Assembly (NCBI RefSeq): GCF_025024155.1
Contig: NW_026251749.1
Location: 248,001-312,000, forward strand
DNA from: Gamsiella multidivaricata
Lineage: Eukaryota; Mortierellomycota; Mortierellomycetes; Mortierellales; Mortierellaceae
Direction: 5' to 3'
Length of the DNA stretch: 64,000 nt
Below, one piece after another: positions 45,756-56,782 of the stretch. Below the pieces are notes generated by a model. The model searched no databases and was not told the origin of the DNA. It saw nothing but the letters and a program-made list of their open reading frames with translations. Position 1 is the stretch's first letter. Each line of letters begins with the position of its first letter. A program made the position numbers and the translations under genes.

Positions 45756-46916
45756 TTAAAGATCCTTCTTCAAGGTGCCCTGGAACTGCTGGCGCTCCTC
45801 GCGGGTCTGGAAGCGACCGTGACCGAACTTGGAGGAGGTATCGATAAACTTGAGCTGGACGTTCTCCAAGGCAGAGCGTCTGGTGTGGACCAACAGAGAC
45901 TTGCGGAGAGTGACAACACGCTTCTTGGTACCAGCGCAGCATCCCTTGATCATGACATAGTCCTCGTTGACGATACCGTAGTGGGGGAAGCCACCAAGGG
46001 GGGTGATGGCCTTTTCAGTCAAGTCATATTCGGTCTTGGCGTTTGACTTGTCCTCGCCCTTGCCGATGCGGTAGATCTTCTTGTTGACCTCAGTACGGTG
46101 ATGGTAACCGTTCTGACCGGCACGGGGAACCGAGTACATGACGCGGGAAGGATGCCAGGCTCCAATACAAGCAACCTTGCGGAGACCCTTGTGGGTCTTG
46201 CGAGGAAGCTTCTTGGTGCCCCAACGGTGGGTGACACCCTCGAAACCGTGACCCTTGGTAACGGCAATGACATCGATCATCTCATCCTGCTCCAAAACCG
46301 AGTTGATATCAACAGTCTTCTCAAAGTGCTCATAGGCAAAGTTGACCTTGTCGGCAACGGAACCACCGTTCAGCTGAACCTCCATGACGTGAGCCTTCTT
46401 CTGACCAATCTTGACCTTGCGAACCTGGGTGTGGACGATGACACGGACGACGGCGCAGTACTTCTTGATACGCTCGAGCTCGCGGAGGACGGGCTTGGCG
46501 CCGTTGGCGTGCTGCTTGGCGTACTTGGTGAAAGCCTTCTTCTTGGAGCGGTACCAGTTCTTGTAGAAGCGGCGCTTGAGCTCCTCAGACAAGTGCTCGG
46601 CCCAGACAGTGGTCAAGGAGCGGAGACCGCGAGGAGTCTCGACGTAACCGACAACACCGACAACGACCATGGGAGGGGTCTCGATGATGGTGACGGCCTC
46701 GACAATCTCCTTCTTGTGCATCTTGGAACCGGGACGGTCCAAGTCGCGGACGACGTGGGTCATACCAGCCTTGTAGCCCATGAAGGCGGTCAAGTGGACG
46801 GGCTTGGAGGCATCATCCTTGGGGAAGGACTTAGCCTTTCCGCGATGGCGGGCAGCACGCTTGCGGGGCAAGAACCCAAGGGATCCGTGACGAGGTCTCT
46901 CAAACTTACGGTGAGA
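45756..46916 (-). CDS. RPL3: 60S ribosomal protein uL3 (L3), main exon
   Basis: The exon encodes residues 2-387: [80 protein letters not shown] and [18 protein letters not shown] are all canonical; W-H-P (target of His methylation in yeast) is present. Including the initiating Met, the total is 387 residues, the same as yeast Rpl3. uL3 contacts the peptidyl-transferase region of the large subunit. The exon begins directly after ...CAATAG with the Ser codon, so the start codon must lie on an upstream exon consisting of ATG alone or with leader; the best candidate is CTACAATG|GTACAT at 47494-47492, giving an intron of about 575 bp. Codon use is strongly biased, as expected for a highly expressed gene. 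Confidence 0.97.
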   Translation of the reverse strand, partial: SHRKFERPRHGSLGFLPRKRAARHRGKAKSFPKDDASKPVHLTAFMGYKAGMTHVVRDLDRPGSKMHKKEIVEAVTIIETPPMVVVGVVGYVETPRGLRSLTTVWAEHLSEELKRRFYKNWYRSKKKAFTKYAKQHANGAKPVLRELERIKKYCAVVRVIVHTQVRKVKIGQKKAHVMEVQLNGGSVADKVNFAYEHFEKTVDINSVLEQDEMIDVIAVTKGHGFEGVTHRWGTKKLPRKTHKGLRKVACIGAWHPSRVMYSVPRAGQNGYHHRTEVNKKIYRIGKGEDKSNAKTEYDLTEKAITPLGGFPHYGIVNEDYVMIKGCCAGTKKRVVTLRKSLLVHTRRSALENVQLKFIDTSSKFGHGRFQTREERQQFQGTLKKDL

Positions 46917-47494
46917 CTATTGACGATAGTCAAGGAATACAGGGAAAGAATGGTCAGCATGCAGTTGGAGCTCGCTCGTCGATGTTGTGAGATCCGTCAA
47001 AGTATGTTTCCTGTCCTTTTGCAATTCTAAAGCATCCTGACGTGAATAGCCGCTCCAATAGCCTGTATATCTCTATCCTGATCTGATGCTGACAAAAGCT
47101 GGATGATTCAACTGTGTACTCCCCCTGCTATGAACGAGAGCTGATTTGCCTCTGTCGTGCTCCTGTTGACTCTTTCATGGTCATGCTGAGAATGGAGCTT
47201 AAGCGTTCTTTAGCGAATATAGTCTCCCCGATGTCGCTCCATGAGTCCTGGCGTCGGAATCGGATCCTGAGTTTGGGCATGTACGAGTGGTGGACACTGT
47301 TGAGCAGGTGCGGCAGCGAGACCGATTATCGATGCAATTGCGAGACGCAGGATGCGTGGCACAGCGATGGACTGGCAATTGAGTGTCATTGAATGAATAG
47401 ACATGTGTATGCGATTGTTGGATGGATGCACGGATGGATCGATGGACGACAGTGTTGGATTCAACTCGGTCAATCTGCCAGTAATATGTACCAT
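46917..47494 (-). other. RPL3: Presumed first intron and ATG-only exon of RPL3
   Basis: A phase-0 acceptor at 46,917 requires an upstream exon ending in ATG. In the next 600 bp, ATG followed by a GT donor occurs at 47494-47492 (ACAATG|GTACAT). No other coding feature is seen here. Introns of ribosomal protein genes sometimes host snoRNAs; I did not recognise C/D or H/ACA boxes. Confidence 0.45.
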
Positions 47495-48554
47495 TGTAGT
47501 CGAGAATGATTAGAGAAGGAACAAACGATCCTCCTTCGCCTGAGTCTGATATGCAAAAAAAAAAAATTGTCCAGAGCAGGTGACCCTTAAGCTACCAAAC
47601 CTTACATGTCGTTCAGTGCTGTGCCAAAAAATTAAGTCACTGTAACTGTGGGCCTCCCGGTTCCCTGGCCCAGGAACCCAACCTGAGTGCATCACCACCA
47701 TCAAGCTCTGTCCCATTTAGTTCAGAAGGCGCGATGGCGAGGCTTGCTCGCACTAAACCACCAAGTTGCCACTGGTGGAAGGTTAGGAAATTCCATCCGA
47801 GGGCGCATTTGCAACTTCACGGAGAGTACGATTTATATGAAAATTGTTATATTTATAGCATTGGTACATGTGCCCGTCTGTGAAGAACAGCTCGTCGTTT
47901 ACCGGGGATTCATCAAAACGAAGTTTAGAAACAGAAGAAACATGCAAAAGGATCAGCGCTCTCAAGATTCACACGAGCACCCTCTTGCTCATAATGGAAA
48001 GCGTAGAAGCGGACCTGTCCCCGGGCCCTTGGATGTTCTTTAACAATCAGGGTCGTGGAAAATATCCCGGGCCAGCTAGTTTCATCGTTTATTAGGAGAC
48101 CTTGCCCTACTCCTGCTTTTCATCTCTGACGACAGGGACTTGTAGTGCTAATAGCTGGATTTGCGAAAGGCGTTATCTAGTGGTTCTAGCGCTGGGTCGT
48201 GCTATTCTTAGGCGAGAACCGCCTACAGCGCTATATACAGGGTGGGTCCCCTGCTGTTGTTGCTGGGTACTTTAGCTGTCCTTTGGCCTTTATTAAACGC
48301 TTTGAAGGTTCATATCACACTCTTCTCTATTGCCTAGCTCTTTCTCCCTCTCACCTTCGCCTTCACCTCCGTTACCACCTGCATCTTGAGATTAGACCAA
48401 CCTCCTACTAGGACATCATATAACCCACAACGACCCTCTCTCTTGCTTTCCTTTGCTTCCTTCTCATCTCATCCCTTTATTCCCTGCTGTGCCAATTCGT
48501 CTAGTTTTTTCACGTCTGTAAACACAGGAAGACACTGCACTACTTGCCTCAATC
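47495..48554. other. Intergenic region between RPL3 and chitin deacetylase
   Basis: Divergent promoters are expected here: RPL3 to the left, chitin deacetylase to the right (leader with CTCTTTCTCCCTCTCACC about 48,340). No frame shows a known family. Confidence 0.5.
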
Positions 48555-49925
48555 ATGAAGGCAATTTTCTCCACAATGGCGTTTGCCATCTTTGCCGCAA
48601 CAGTGACCGCGCAGGGCCAGTTCAACATTGCAGCATTCCCTGCTGTCAACGAGGTTCCACCTGTCAACTCTACCGAAGTCAAAGAGTGGCTCAAAGGACT
48701 CTCGTTCGCAGATGTCCCTGCTCTGCCTGTTCACACCGGCAATCCCCCAACATGCCCGCCCCTGGCAGCTATCCCAGCTAATCAATGCTGGTGGACGTGT
48801 CAGAGTTGTCCAGCGGATGATATCGAAACTTGCCCCACGCCCGGTACCTGGGGCCTCACATTCGACGATGGTAAGGAGCCGCATGCATGCTACCTATTCT
48901 CCACCGCCCCCTCGGACTTTTTGTCACTCTACTCTGATGTCTGGACTCGGTCGATATGAAATGAACTACCGACGTAGTTGCTAATTCGCCTTTATGCTTT
49001 CCTCCTTTTCTTTTTAACAAGGTCCTACCCCAAATACTGTGGGCCTATTGCAAACATTGAAGACGAATAACGTTAAGGCAACGTTCTTTGTCATGGGAAG
49101 CAACGTTGTCCGGAACCCAGAAGTGATGAAGCAGGAGGTAGCGGATGGTCACCACATTGCATCCCATACCTGGTCTCACCACCCTCTCACCACCCTCAGC
49201 AATGAGCAGATCGTTGCCGAGCTCAAATGGACTGAGAAGGCCGTCATGGACACTACAGGGCTGCGCATGAAGTACATGCGTCCACCCTACGGCGACATTG
49301 ATAATCGCGTGCGAGCTGTCGTCAAGAAGTTGGGCTACATTATCGTAGATTGGTAAGAAAAGCGCTATCATCGTCTGAGCTGCAACTATCATCCTGTTGT
49401 ATACATCGCGCCAAGAGCTCTATTTTTCTTTACTCATTGATGTCCTGTATATATGTGTATATGTGTATCGGTGGGTAACTGTGTAGGACGAGCGATACCT
49501 ATGATTCAAAGGACTTCTCTCTGAACGCCAATCCCACCGAAGCGGCCCTTTCAGCTGCTGTCACGACCATGACCGATACCCTGATGGCCTATGGTGCCAA
49601 TCCAGGAGCCAAGGGCATTATCACGCTCGAGCATGATCTGTATCCAGTTACGGTCGAGTTTGCGAAGCGTCTAATCCCTGTTGGTGCGCATGCCAAGCTG
49701 AAGGTCACGTCCGTGGCCGAGTGCCTCAACGATGCCAGCCCATACCAAAATAGTGCCTCGCTCCCTCCAACAACCGGCAAGCCCGATGTACCCAGCGGGA
49801 GCAACAAGATTGATGAGTCGCAGACTGGCCCTAAAGTAACCTCCAACGCAGCCTCTAGTGTCGTGGTGGGCAGCGCAACTCTTCTGGCTGTAGTAGCGTT
49901 TATTGGCGCTGTGTTTGTTGCCTAA
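48555..49925 (+). CDS. Chitin deacetylase (CE4), GPI-anchored type
   Basis: Exons 48555-48870, 49022-49352 and 49487-49925, 361 residues. A signal peptide (MKAIFSTMAFAIFAATVTAQ) is followed by a Cys-rich linker and the NodB homology domain with all five CE4 motifs: TFDDG (motif 1, catalytic base and metal Asp), HTWSHH (metal His pair), RPPYGD (motif 3), VDWTSDTYDSKD (motif 4) and ITLEHDLYPVT (motif 5, catalytic His). The tail is Ser/Pro-rich and ends in a hydrophobic stretch (VVVGSATLLAVVAFIGAVFV) preceded by small residues, as in GPI-anchor signals. The enzyme removes N-acetyl groups from chitin at the cell surface to give chitosan, an abundant wall polymer in early-diverging fungi. All catalytic residues present; call secure. 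Confidence 0.95.
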
Positions 49926-50467
49926 GAGTTTTTTTTTTTTTTTTTTTTTTTTTCTTTTCTCAGGTCTTCAGATTGACATGCGTTAAAATATACACTGCAT
50001 TTTGGCATTTCTAACTCAATTCGCAAAAAAATTTCTTATGTGTCGCTGTGTTTGCAGTTATGGAGGTTCGCACAAAATCCATGTAAAAATACTTATAAAA
50101 GTTCCAAGAGTGCTGTGCACGCCTGTACAATTACTTTAATGTGCGATCATTCCTGGTTTTTCAAGGTCATGGCGAGCGGTATCTATGGTGAGCGGTATCT
50201 ATGGTGACGACTTTCCTTTCCGGTTGCGTATGAGTTACTATAGAAGCAGAGTGAGTCGAGATAAGTAAAGATGAGTGCAAAAGACAACGCTGGCTCTTTT
50301 GCGAAGAAGAGTGGCGCTCCTAAAAACCTTATTTTTACATGGTGCTGCGGACACCATGCAAGAAAAAGTATAAAGAGCAAGAGGAATAGCAGTTTGATCA
50401 GGATCTATCTCAACCTTAACATCTTCATCCTCTCTTTCTACTCTTCTCACTAGCCGAACACTGCAGC
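49926..50467. other. Intergenic region with poly-T tract
   Basis: A T run of over 20 bp at about 49,929 lies directly after the chitin deacetylase stop, then AT-rich sequence, a short direct duplication (GGCGAGCGGTATCTATGGT / GGTGAGCGGTATCTATGGT at about 50,169-50,204) and the leader of the GNAT gene. Confidence 0.55.
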
Positions 50468-51196
50468 ATGACAAACAAAGTCATATCGTCCGTGACAACC
50501 CAGGCGGGCAGTACATACCGCAATGACAAGGATGTGGTCAACGAACAACAGACTGGTTCAAGTCCGATTCGGTGCATGGGGCCCTACCAGGTCTCAGGAT
50601 CGATCTGGCTGACTCAAGTTTGGCGCTCGGATGCACTGGAGCTGTACCGGGTTCTGAACATCGACAAGAGCATCTACGAGGGGCTGTATTCCAGCAACAT
50701 GACCTTTCCCTACCCCAAGGCTGGCGCTGTCTCGTTTACAGAGCGACATGAGAGACGGCGAATGGAGAAGGGTGTTGCCACCAGCTGGGCTATTCGCACC
50801 TCCATCGATGGCCCTATAATCGGATTGATTGCACTAGATCCATTCGACCACGGAGACGACATCGGACCCTGCTTTGCTTCAAATTGTACAGACATTGGAA
50901 GAAGCAGGGCCCTGAACTGTGGTGGCCTCGGGTACTGGGTCTCGTCGGAGCATACAGGCAAGGGCGTGATGAAACAGGTGCTGGTGTATGCGCTCGAGCG
51001 TATCGCATACGACGAACTTGGATACGAGCGGGTGCATGGCGAGGCCTGGGTTGAGAACGTGGGCAGCCGGCGGGTGATGGAGCACGCGGGGATGGAGCGG
51101 ACAGTCGGGGTGCCGTGTTTCGTGCCAAAGTTCAATGCAACGAAGGACACCGCGCACTACATTGTGGATCTGCCACGCGAGCGGAGAGAGACCTGA
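50468..51196 (+). CDS. GNAT-family N-acetyltransferase (RimL-like)
   Basis: Intronless, 242 residues. The core has the GNAT order: MTFPYPKAGAVSF (beta 1 and substrate strand), TSWAIRTSIDGPIIGLIALD (beta 2-3), GLGYWVSSEHTGKGVMKQVL (motif A, acetyl-CoA pyrophosphate loop as HTGKGV), VYALERIAYDELGYERVHGE, then WVENVGSRRVMEHAGMER (motif B, typical RimL N-x-x-S-xxVxExxGF form). The first 40 residues are polar and may be a flexible leader. RimL-like enzymes acetylate protein N-termini or small amines. Substrate unknown; the family is sure. Confidence 0.88.
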   Translation: MTNKVISSVTTQAGSTYRNDKDVVNEQQTGSSPIRCMGPYQVSGSIWLTQVWRSDALELYRVLNIDKSIYEGLYSSNMTFPYPKAGAVSFTERHERRRMEKGVATSWAIRTSIDGPIIGLIALDPFDHGDDIGPCFASNCTDIGRSRALNCGGLGYWVSSEHTGKGVMKQVLVYALERIAYDELGYERVHGEAWVENVGSRRVMEHAGMERTVGVPCFVPKFNATKDTAHYIVDLPRERRET

Positions 51197-51518
51197 TAGA
51201 GGGGAATGACAGTGGGGTTTCTATAGACAAATCAAAGTTTGCTTGTTGCATGCAATTGACCAATCAGAGAAAGGCATTGACATATGCCAGACCCGTCCAT
51301 TTGGATTTCTTCGTTGACTCAAATGCTTCCATGATTCCACATCACCCCGGCACACGCATCCACCCGCCTGTCCTCCTCTTCTTTCTCTTCCCCCCGTCTT
51401 GCTCTTCCTTTGTCTTCTCCTGGTTTTTCTTCGCCTCCATCGTCCTCGTTGATATTCGCCTGTCGCTTCCTGTCTCACATCTCCCCATACCTTCCTCATA
51501 CCTCTATCATTGTGACCG
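51197..51518. other. Promoter/leader of the F-box gene
   Basis: Pyrimidine-rich plus strand (CCTCCTCTTCTTTCTCTTCC near 51,370) ending at the ATG at 51,519. Nothing else seen. Confidence 0.5.
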
Positions 51519-53809
51519 ATGTCGAAAACTGCTCTAGTTGCCCATACTCCGCTCAAAGCATGTTCCCGACTGGCGCCCGAGGTTATTCTTCACATCCTCT
51601 CCTTCCTCGGAGGCCATGACCAGCCCTCACGGCTCTGGCCCATCCTCACCCTCTGCAAGCAGTGGGCCCGTCTTGCCCTCGAGCTGATATACGACCAGCC
51701 CGTCGTCTCCCTCAAGAACCTTGATGCATTCGTTAAAACTCTCGGCCTCCAGGACCGACTCCAAGACGGTCGGTCCCTCTTCTGGGATTCTGCTACCTGT
51801 TTGAACACCAAGGACAATTCCTCAGAAGATCAGCCGAAAAGCCTCGGCATCGACTACCGTGCTATGATCAAGAAGCCCTGTCGCATCGTTGGCGCATCGG
51901 CCCCCGTCAAGCAAGATCTGATCCATCTTTGGGATCTGCAGGCGTTGCTTTGGACTGCACCCGCATTTGCACCAATGAGTGCTCCTTTAGCATTATCCTT
52001 GTCGTCGCCAGTGTCAAACCCAGTTCGAGCACCAGGACCAGGACCAGGATCAGGACCTGCACCAGGAGAAGCATCCTCTTCATCATCACCACCTTCAGCA
52101 GAGCAACCACATACCATTGCATCATCATCATCGTCATCATCTCATCCCTCGCTTGAGTCTCTTGGGCCAGCATCACAGCTGCATAGAGCCCCTTCGCCTC
52201 CCTCCTCGACAAAGGCCGTGATGATCCGCCGAAAGAAAAAAACGTTACCCCCCCTGGGGCCTGTGGTCCTGCTTCTGGATGTGTCCCAGGTGTTTTCGGA
52301 TACGATGTACTATATCCTGCGCGAGGTTCCAGGGATGAGACTGCGTCAACTGCATTACAAATGGCTATTGAATGTCTCACTGCTGGACCTACTTGAGATG
52401 AACCTCTCTGCTCTTCGGGAGCTCGTCTTTGCACGGCCACCGACCCGACAGAACGAGTTCCTGGCCATCGCTCAGTTTCTCAAACGAGCTCAAAATCTCG
52501 ATACCCTCAGACTGGACCATTGTCGGGCTGCAGGAAACACTGTCCTCACACAGCTTGCTCAGAGTTGCGGACGGTCTCTCAGGACGCTGGAAATTCGCCA
52601 ACACATCATGATCAGACCCATGGGCGATCACACTCTATTCCCTGTCGATGGTCCCGAGGATTTTATTCAACATACAGAGCAGGAGCAAATTCAAGAGCAC
52701 CTGGACCCAGATCTACAGTCGGCGACTAGGACATTGTCGCCAGGGCAAATGTGCTCACGTTGCGGTGCAGAAGAGCAGGAGGATGGCAGGGACGCGATTG
52801 AGAGCGCTGTCGATCAGCTTGGTATATCAGGTGACCCTACCGCAGCATCGGGTGTAGAGACGACTCCCGATCTACCACAGGATAATGTGCTTCCGGAGAT
52901 GGATCTTGAATCGAGAATGGACCATGCATTGAAGGAGTTTGGTCAACGTGGCGTTCACCTAACACACCTTCGACTGCAGCATGTCACCTGGCTGACTGAC
53001 GAGTGTCTATCAGAATTTCAACCAAATCTGGCTGTGAACCGTTCTGGATGCCCCTCGCAGATGAGACCTGGGCTGCAGGAGATTGAGCTCCTGGACTCTT
53101 ACTATGGATCGCAGGTGACGATCGAGGGAGTTTTGGATTTGTGTGGACCGAATCTTGAGGTCCTTGTTGTAGACAGAAAGTCGTGCTGGCGAGTAAGAGC
53201 CAGTCCAAAGAAGCGGTCGGTCTCGCCTGAACTATGTGCGAGCTGCGCTCGTCAGGGGAGGGCGCAGCAGACTAGAATTGATAGGATGTCGACGGGCGAT
53301 CGACTGTTGTCAGGTCTGAAGCAGAAGGGAGATGCGCAGGGCAGGGGGAGGATAGGTCGACTGGAAACGCTGGTGTTAATCGAGCACTGGGTCAGTGTGG
53401 ATGAGCTGCGTAAGGCTATGGCACATTGGCGGTTGACACTCAGGACTGTGAATGCCCGTGTCTTTAAATGCTCGATCAAGGTAAGTAAAACTTGCATAAG
53501 CAGATAGGCGAGAGAATTAATTCGTAATGCATGGGGCTAATGCTTGTCTGTAATAATACTTTGCCTTGGCAGGAGCTGACACGGGCAATTGTGGCCCCTG
53601 AGTCCGAGGAAACTTGTAGTGCGGAGGCAGCTCTCGAGAACGTGGTCCTGGCTCTGCCCTGGTTGGATGTTGATAGCCTAGACTCAGAGGCGGTTGGACT
53701 GGCCAGCACGGTGTTTGAGCGATGCAGGAATGTCCGCTGTGTGGAGATCAATAAGCGCAGCTGGCGAAGAGACGACCACCGGCTTCTGAGTGTTCAATCA
53801 TGGCACTGA
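51519..53809 (+). CDS. F-box protein with LRR-like region
   Basis: Exons 51519-53480 and 53573-53809, 732 residues. The F-box lies at about residues 15-60: ACSRLAPEVILHILSFLGGH, then RLWPILTLCKQWARLALELI. Later segments have an irregular leucine-rich spacing (LLDLLEMNLSALRELVFARP; NLDTLRLDHCRAAGNTVLTQ; HLTHLRLQHVTWLTDECL; EIELLDSYYGSQVTIEGVLD), as in the many Mortierella F-box/LRR proteins. It has a low-complexity Pro/Ser stretch (about 160-220) with alternating GPGPGSGPAPG. Probably an SCF ubiquitin-ligase substrate adaptor; substrate unknown. The second exon begins after TTGGCAG with ELTRAIV and ends SVQSWH. Confidence 0.72.
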
Positions 53810-54090
53810 CATTGACTTGATATCGACTTTGATATACTGATACTGGCACTGACACTGACATCGACAGTAATCGCAACAGCACTCCATTATAGATAAACCC
53901 CAAATAAAATGCGGATAGTTATCGAATGTTTGAAGCATGGCAACTTTGCCAATGGGTGTCGGATCTGTATTGAGAGTAGTGTAAGACGAGGCTCTATCGG
54001 ATACATTGAGAAGCCGGAAACAATTGGAGTAACTTTTTTTTTTTTTTTGTTCCTTAACCAACACGGGCGGCACCCCTGAATCAGAGAACA

Positions 54091-54345
54091 CGCACGTCGT
54101 CGTCGTCCTTGTCTTTGCCCGTGAGCTTTGCAGAGATGAGAAGCTCCACCTGTGTCGAGTAGAAGAGAAGATATAGCGTTAGAAAGCGATGCAGTAAAGT
54201 GGCCTAATGTCATGTTTGCACTATCATGGTCAATGGATACGGACACTTACCCCGGATTCGAGTAGCATCGAGAACCTTGAATATGCTGGGACATACTTGG
54301 AGTATTGTCCAACTTGCGCTTGAAAACACCTGGCGACAATCCGGG
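54091..54345 (-). other. Possible last exons of an unrecognised gene
   Basis: On the minus strand a frame CFQAQVGQYSKYVPAYSRFS, then MLLESG joins in phase 0, through a canonical donor (GGG|GTAAGT, about 54,251) and an acceptor (CACAG|GTG, about 54,150), to VELLISAKLTGKDKDDDDVR VL and a stop. The sequence has no low-complexity artefact and good splice sites, but I recognise no family and could not find upstream exons with confidence. Confidence 0.25.
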
Positions 54346-54609
54346 ACCCTCAAACAGTGATTAAGAATTAATAGTCGAGCGAGAAAAATGTTCATCTCAT
54401 GTTTTCAGTAGGTGGGATAATCGTCTTTTGTTTAAACACTTCATTGGTATAGACATGAGCAGGAGGGAAAAGTGAGGTGAAAGGGTCGGCAAAGGGTCCA
54501 CAGTAGTCTCCCCGCCCAAGAGATACCGCAGTCCAGGATGGCTCTCCTACTCTTCACCAACGGGTGAAAGAGCTTGGTCAAGCAACACCCTGTGCACTTA
54601 CCTTGTGCA

Positions 54610-54748
54610 TGCCCGGAACAACCAGGCGGCATACACTGATGGCTGGCTTGCCAAACAGCAAGCTGACGCACCCGGAACAACCAGGCGGTGCGTTTGGAGA
54701 GCCGGACCCGAGTGGAGTCCAGGCACACCCGGAACAACCAGGCGGTGC
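54610..54748. repeat. Three spaced copies of a 21-bp motif
   Basis: The core CCCGGAACAACCAGGCGG is perfectly conserved at about 54,612, 54,671 and 54,728, with copies two and three extended to CACCCGGAACAACCAGGCGG plus TGC. Spacing is 59 and 57 bp, and spacers are dissimilar. On the plus strand a frame runs HPEQPGGA in two copies, but no gene model supports translation. Confidence 0.8.
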
Positions 54749-55037
54749 ACCTTGGATAACCAGCTCTGAGCGGGTCCTGCATCCATGCAGCCATGGCCCA
54801 CGGATCTCAAAAAATATATATATATAGAGCAACATTACAACAAAAATTGCGGCATTGGTAGCTATATCACACTGAACATTACCTGACGTGATGGATGAGA
54901 TGGATCTGAGATTCCAGGACAATGGACGCGAAGACTAGGGTGTACATAATACGCCACCGAAAATCGCAAGTTTAAAATTCGCATGTGATGACCATGAATG
55001 ATTTCTGACATGCTAACAATCAGAACCGTCTGCTATA

Positions 55038-55291
55038 ATGAACATTCTACCATCCAGTCTTCGACCGACAATGCAGAGCGAAACACCCAAGGATTACCAA
55101 CCTTCTGCATACATAAAGCTCCTCGAGATAAAGAATGTGAACAATTGGCATCTCCCGACGAGGTACTTTGCTGAAACAGAACCTGGCCAGTGGCTTCCAG
55201 AGCTCTTTTACGCCGCAGGATACACCGACATCGGTGCCTTCTTAGTCAGTCTCGCGATCTTGGGCAAGAAACGGAACCTCAGCTTAAGGTA
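55038..55291 (+). other. Possible orphan coding exon
   Basis: An open frame with coding texture (SETPKDYQPSAYIKLLEIKN, NNWHLPTRYFAETEPGQWLP, AAGYTDIGAFLVSLAI) ends at a good donor (TTAAG|GTAAGC). No following exon is recognisable: the next 250 bp carry stops in the required phase. It may be a fragment of a decayed gene. Function unknown. Confidence 0.25.
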
Positions 55292-56782
55292 AGCGACGCG
55301 GCTTAATGTTGGGTGTCCATTATAGACCACATGTCGTAAGCTCAGTTACACGTACACAGCCAAATATAAATAACAAAAAATCCCCGTTGGAATGGATTCC
55401 CGCCATTTTCTTTTGTTTTTGTTTTCCTCCGTCCCTCCCTCCCTTCTCCTCAAACACTCGTGGGATGCAGAAGAAAGCGTTGATGAAAATGAATATCACC
55501 CAGCCATGCAGCCATGCAGCCATACAGCCATACAGCCATACACTAATGGACTAGCTGGCCGACTAGAATAAAGAATATCCGTCGGGAAACAGACTCACTC
55601 AGTCCCTATTTTTTAATCCTTTCAGTGTAAAAGGACAAGGATCCAAAGTTTTGGCGGGAAAAAGTAAAAGACGGAGAATGAGCAAATGATCTTTTTATTT
55701 ATTTTTTTACCCCTGAGCGGCCATTGCTTTCCTTTACTCTCAGTACACGCTGTTGTGGTGGGTGTATCCGACAGTTGCGGTCGTGCCCCATTCGAGCCCG
55801 CAGCAGGCCGGAGGTCTCCCTGTCTCTGTCGTCATCTGTCCGGCAGGAAAGGAAGACAGAAGGGAATGGGAAGAGGGCGTGGTGTTTCTTTGTTCGCGGG
55901 CTAGTTTTCGTATGGCGAGAAAAGACTACGCTTATGTAGCCCATGTAGCTTATGCGCCGTACATTCACACAGCTGTTGCCTGACTTGACTTGGCCTCCTC
56001 ATTCACGCCTGTCTTCACTGCCGTTGTTTCCGTGTAATGCATTGTGCGCTGTGGTTTCCTCTTCAAAGAAACTTCCTCCTCTTTCCCTCCCTTCTCTTCG
56101 TTTTTTCTTTCTTCCCTTACCACATTTTAACCGCACTTTTTTTTTCTTTTTTTTTTCTTCCTTCTTATTTGCATCTTCTTCTTTCCTCCTCTTCCCTCCT
56201 TTCCCCTCCTTCCCCCTTCTGCCTCCCGCCATTACTGCTTACTATTAATACTCGTAGTACCACCCATTAACACCACTCGTCAGTACTACCAGCTTTGCGT
56301 CCGTGGCTGTCTGGCTCACAAGGTTTCCTTCCCTGGGACACATTAAGACCTCTGAGGCTGTAGAACACGTTCCCTGCAGCATCGTCTTTTCAAGACGAAC
56401 GCACGTTATTGTGAGTGTGGGCGTGAGTGTGAGTGCGGGGGTGAATGCAAGTGTGAATGCGTACGATCGATATCGATTGCATCCCGCCAAGCGCTCGGTT
56501 CCCCCCTTCTCCCAGACTAACATCGCTTCTTCTCCTCTCCTCCACCGCAGGTCTCCTCTCCACCTGTCGACCGTTCCCCCGTCGCCCCCCGTCGTCTTTC
56601 CCACTTTCCCACTCATTCACTGACTCACTCGCTCATCCGGACTGGTCGGAACTACTCCTATTTGGTATGTCTGCCCAAACATTTTCTTTGTCCACCCCTT
56701 ACTCATCTTCCGTAACTAACACCTTATCCAGACACAAGTAGCTATCGAGCGACAACCGTATATCACGTCCCAACAAACAACC

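Larger units (their letters stand above)
53810..56782. other. Gene-poor interval with possible isolated exons
   Basis: Contains candidate exons (54,091-54,380 minus; 55,038-55,291 plus), the spaced 21-bp repeat at 54,610-54,750, a T run near 54,036, and from about 56,030 to 56,780 a strongly C/T-rich leader for the gene at 56,783. I could assemble no complete recognised gene here. Confidence 0.45.

Noticed and set aside
46098..47030. 310-codon open frame antisense to RPL3
   Set aside because: It is the mirror of a highly codon-biased ribosomal protein gene; its sequence is Leu/Val/Asp-rich shadow with no family signature.
54610..54748. CRISPR-like array
   Set aside because: Only three copies, in a eukaryotic genome, with no associated genes; treated as a dispersed or regulatory repeat.
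54441..54794. Minus-strand frame through the spaced repeats (TAWLFRV repeats)
   Set aside because: Apparent protein repeats arise only from the 21-bp DNA repeat; the plus-strand frame through it is equally open and neither has gene support.
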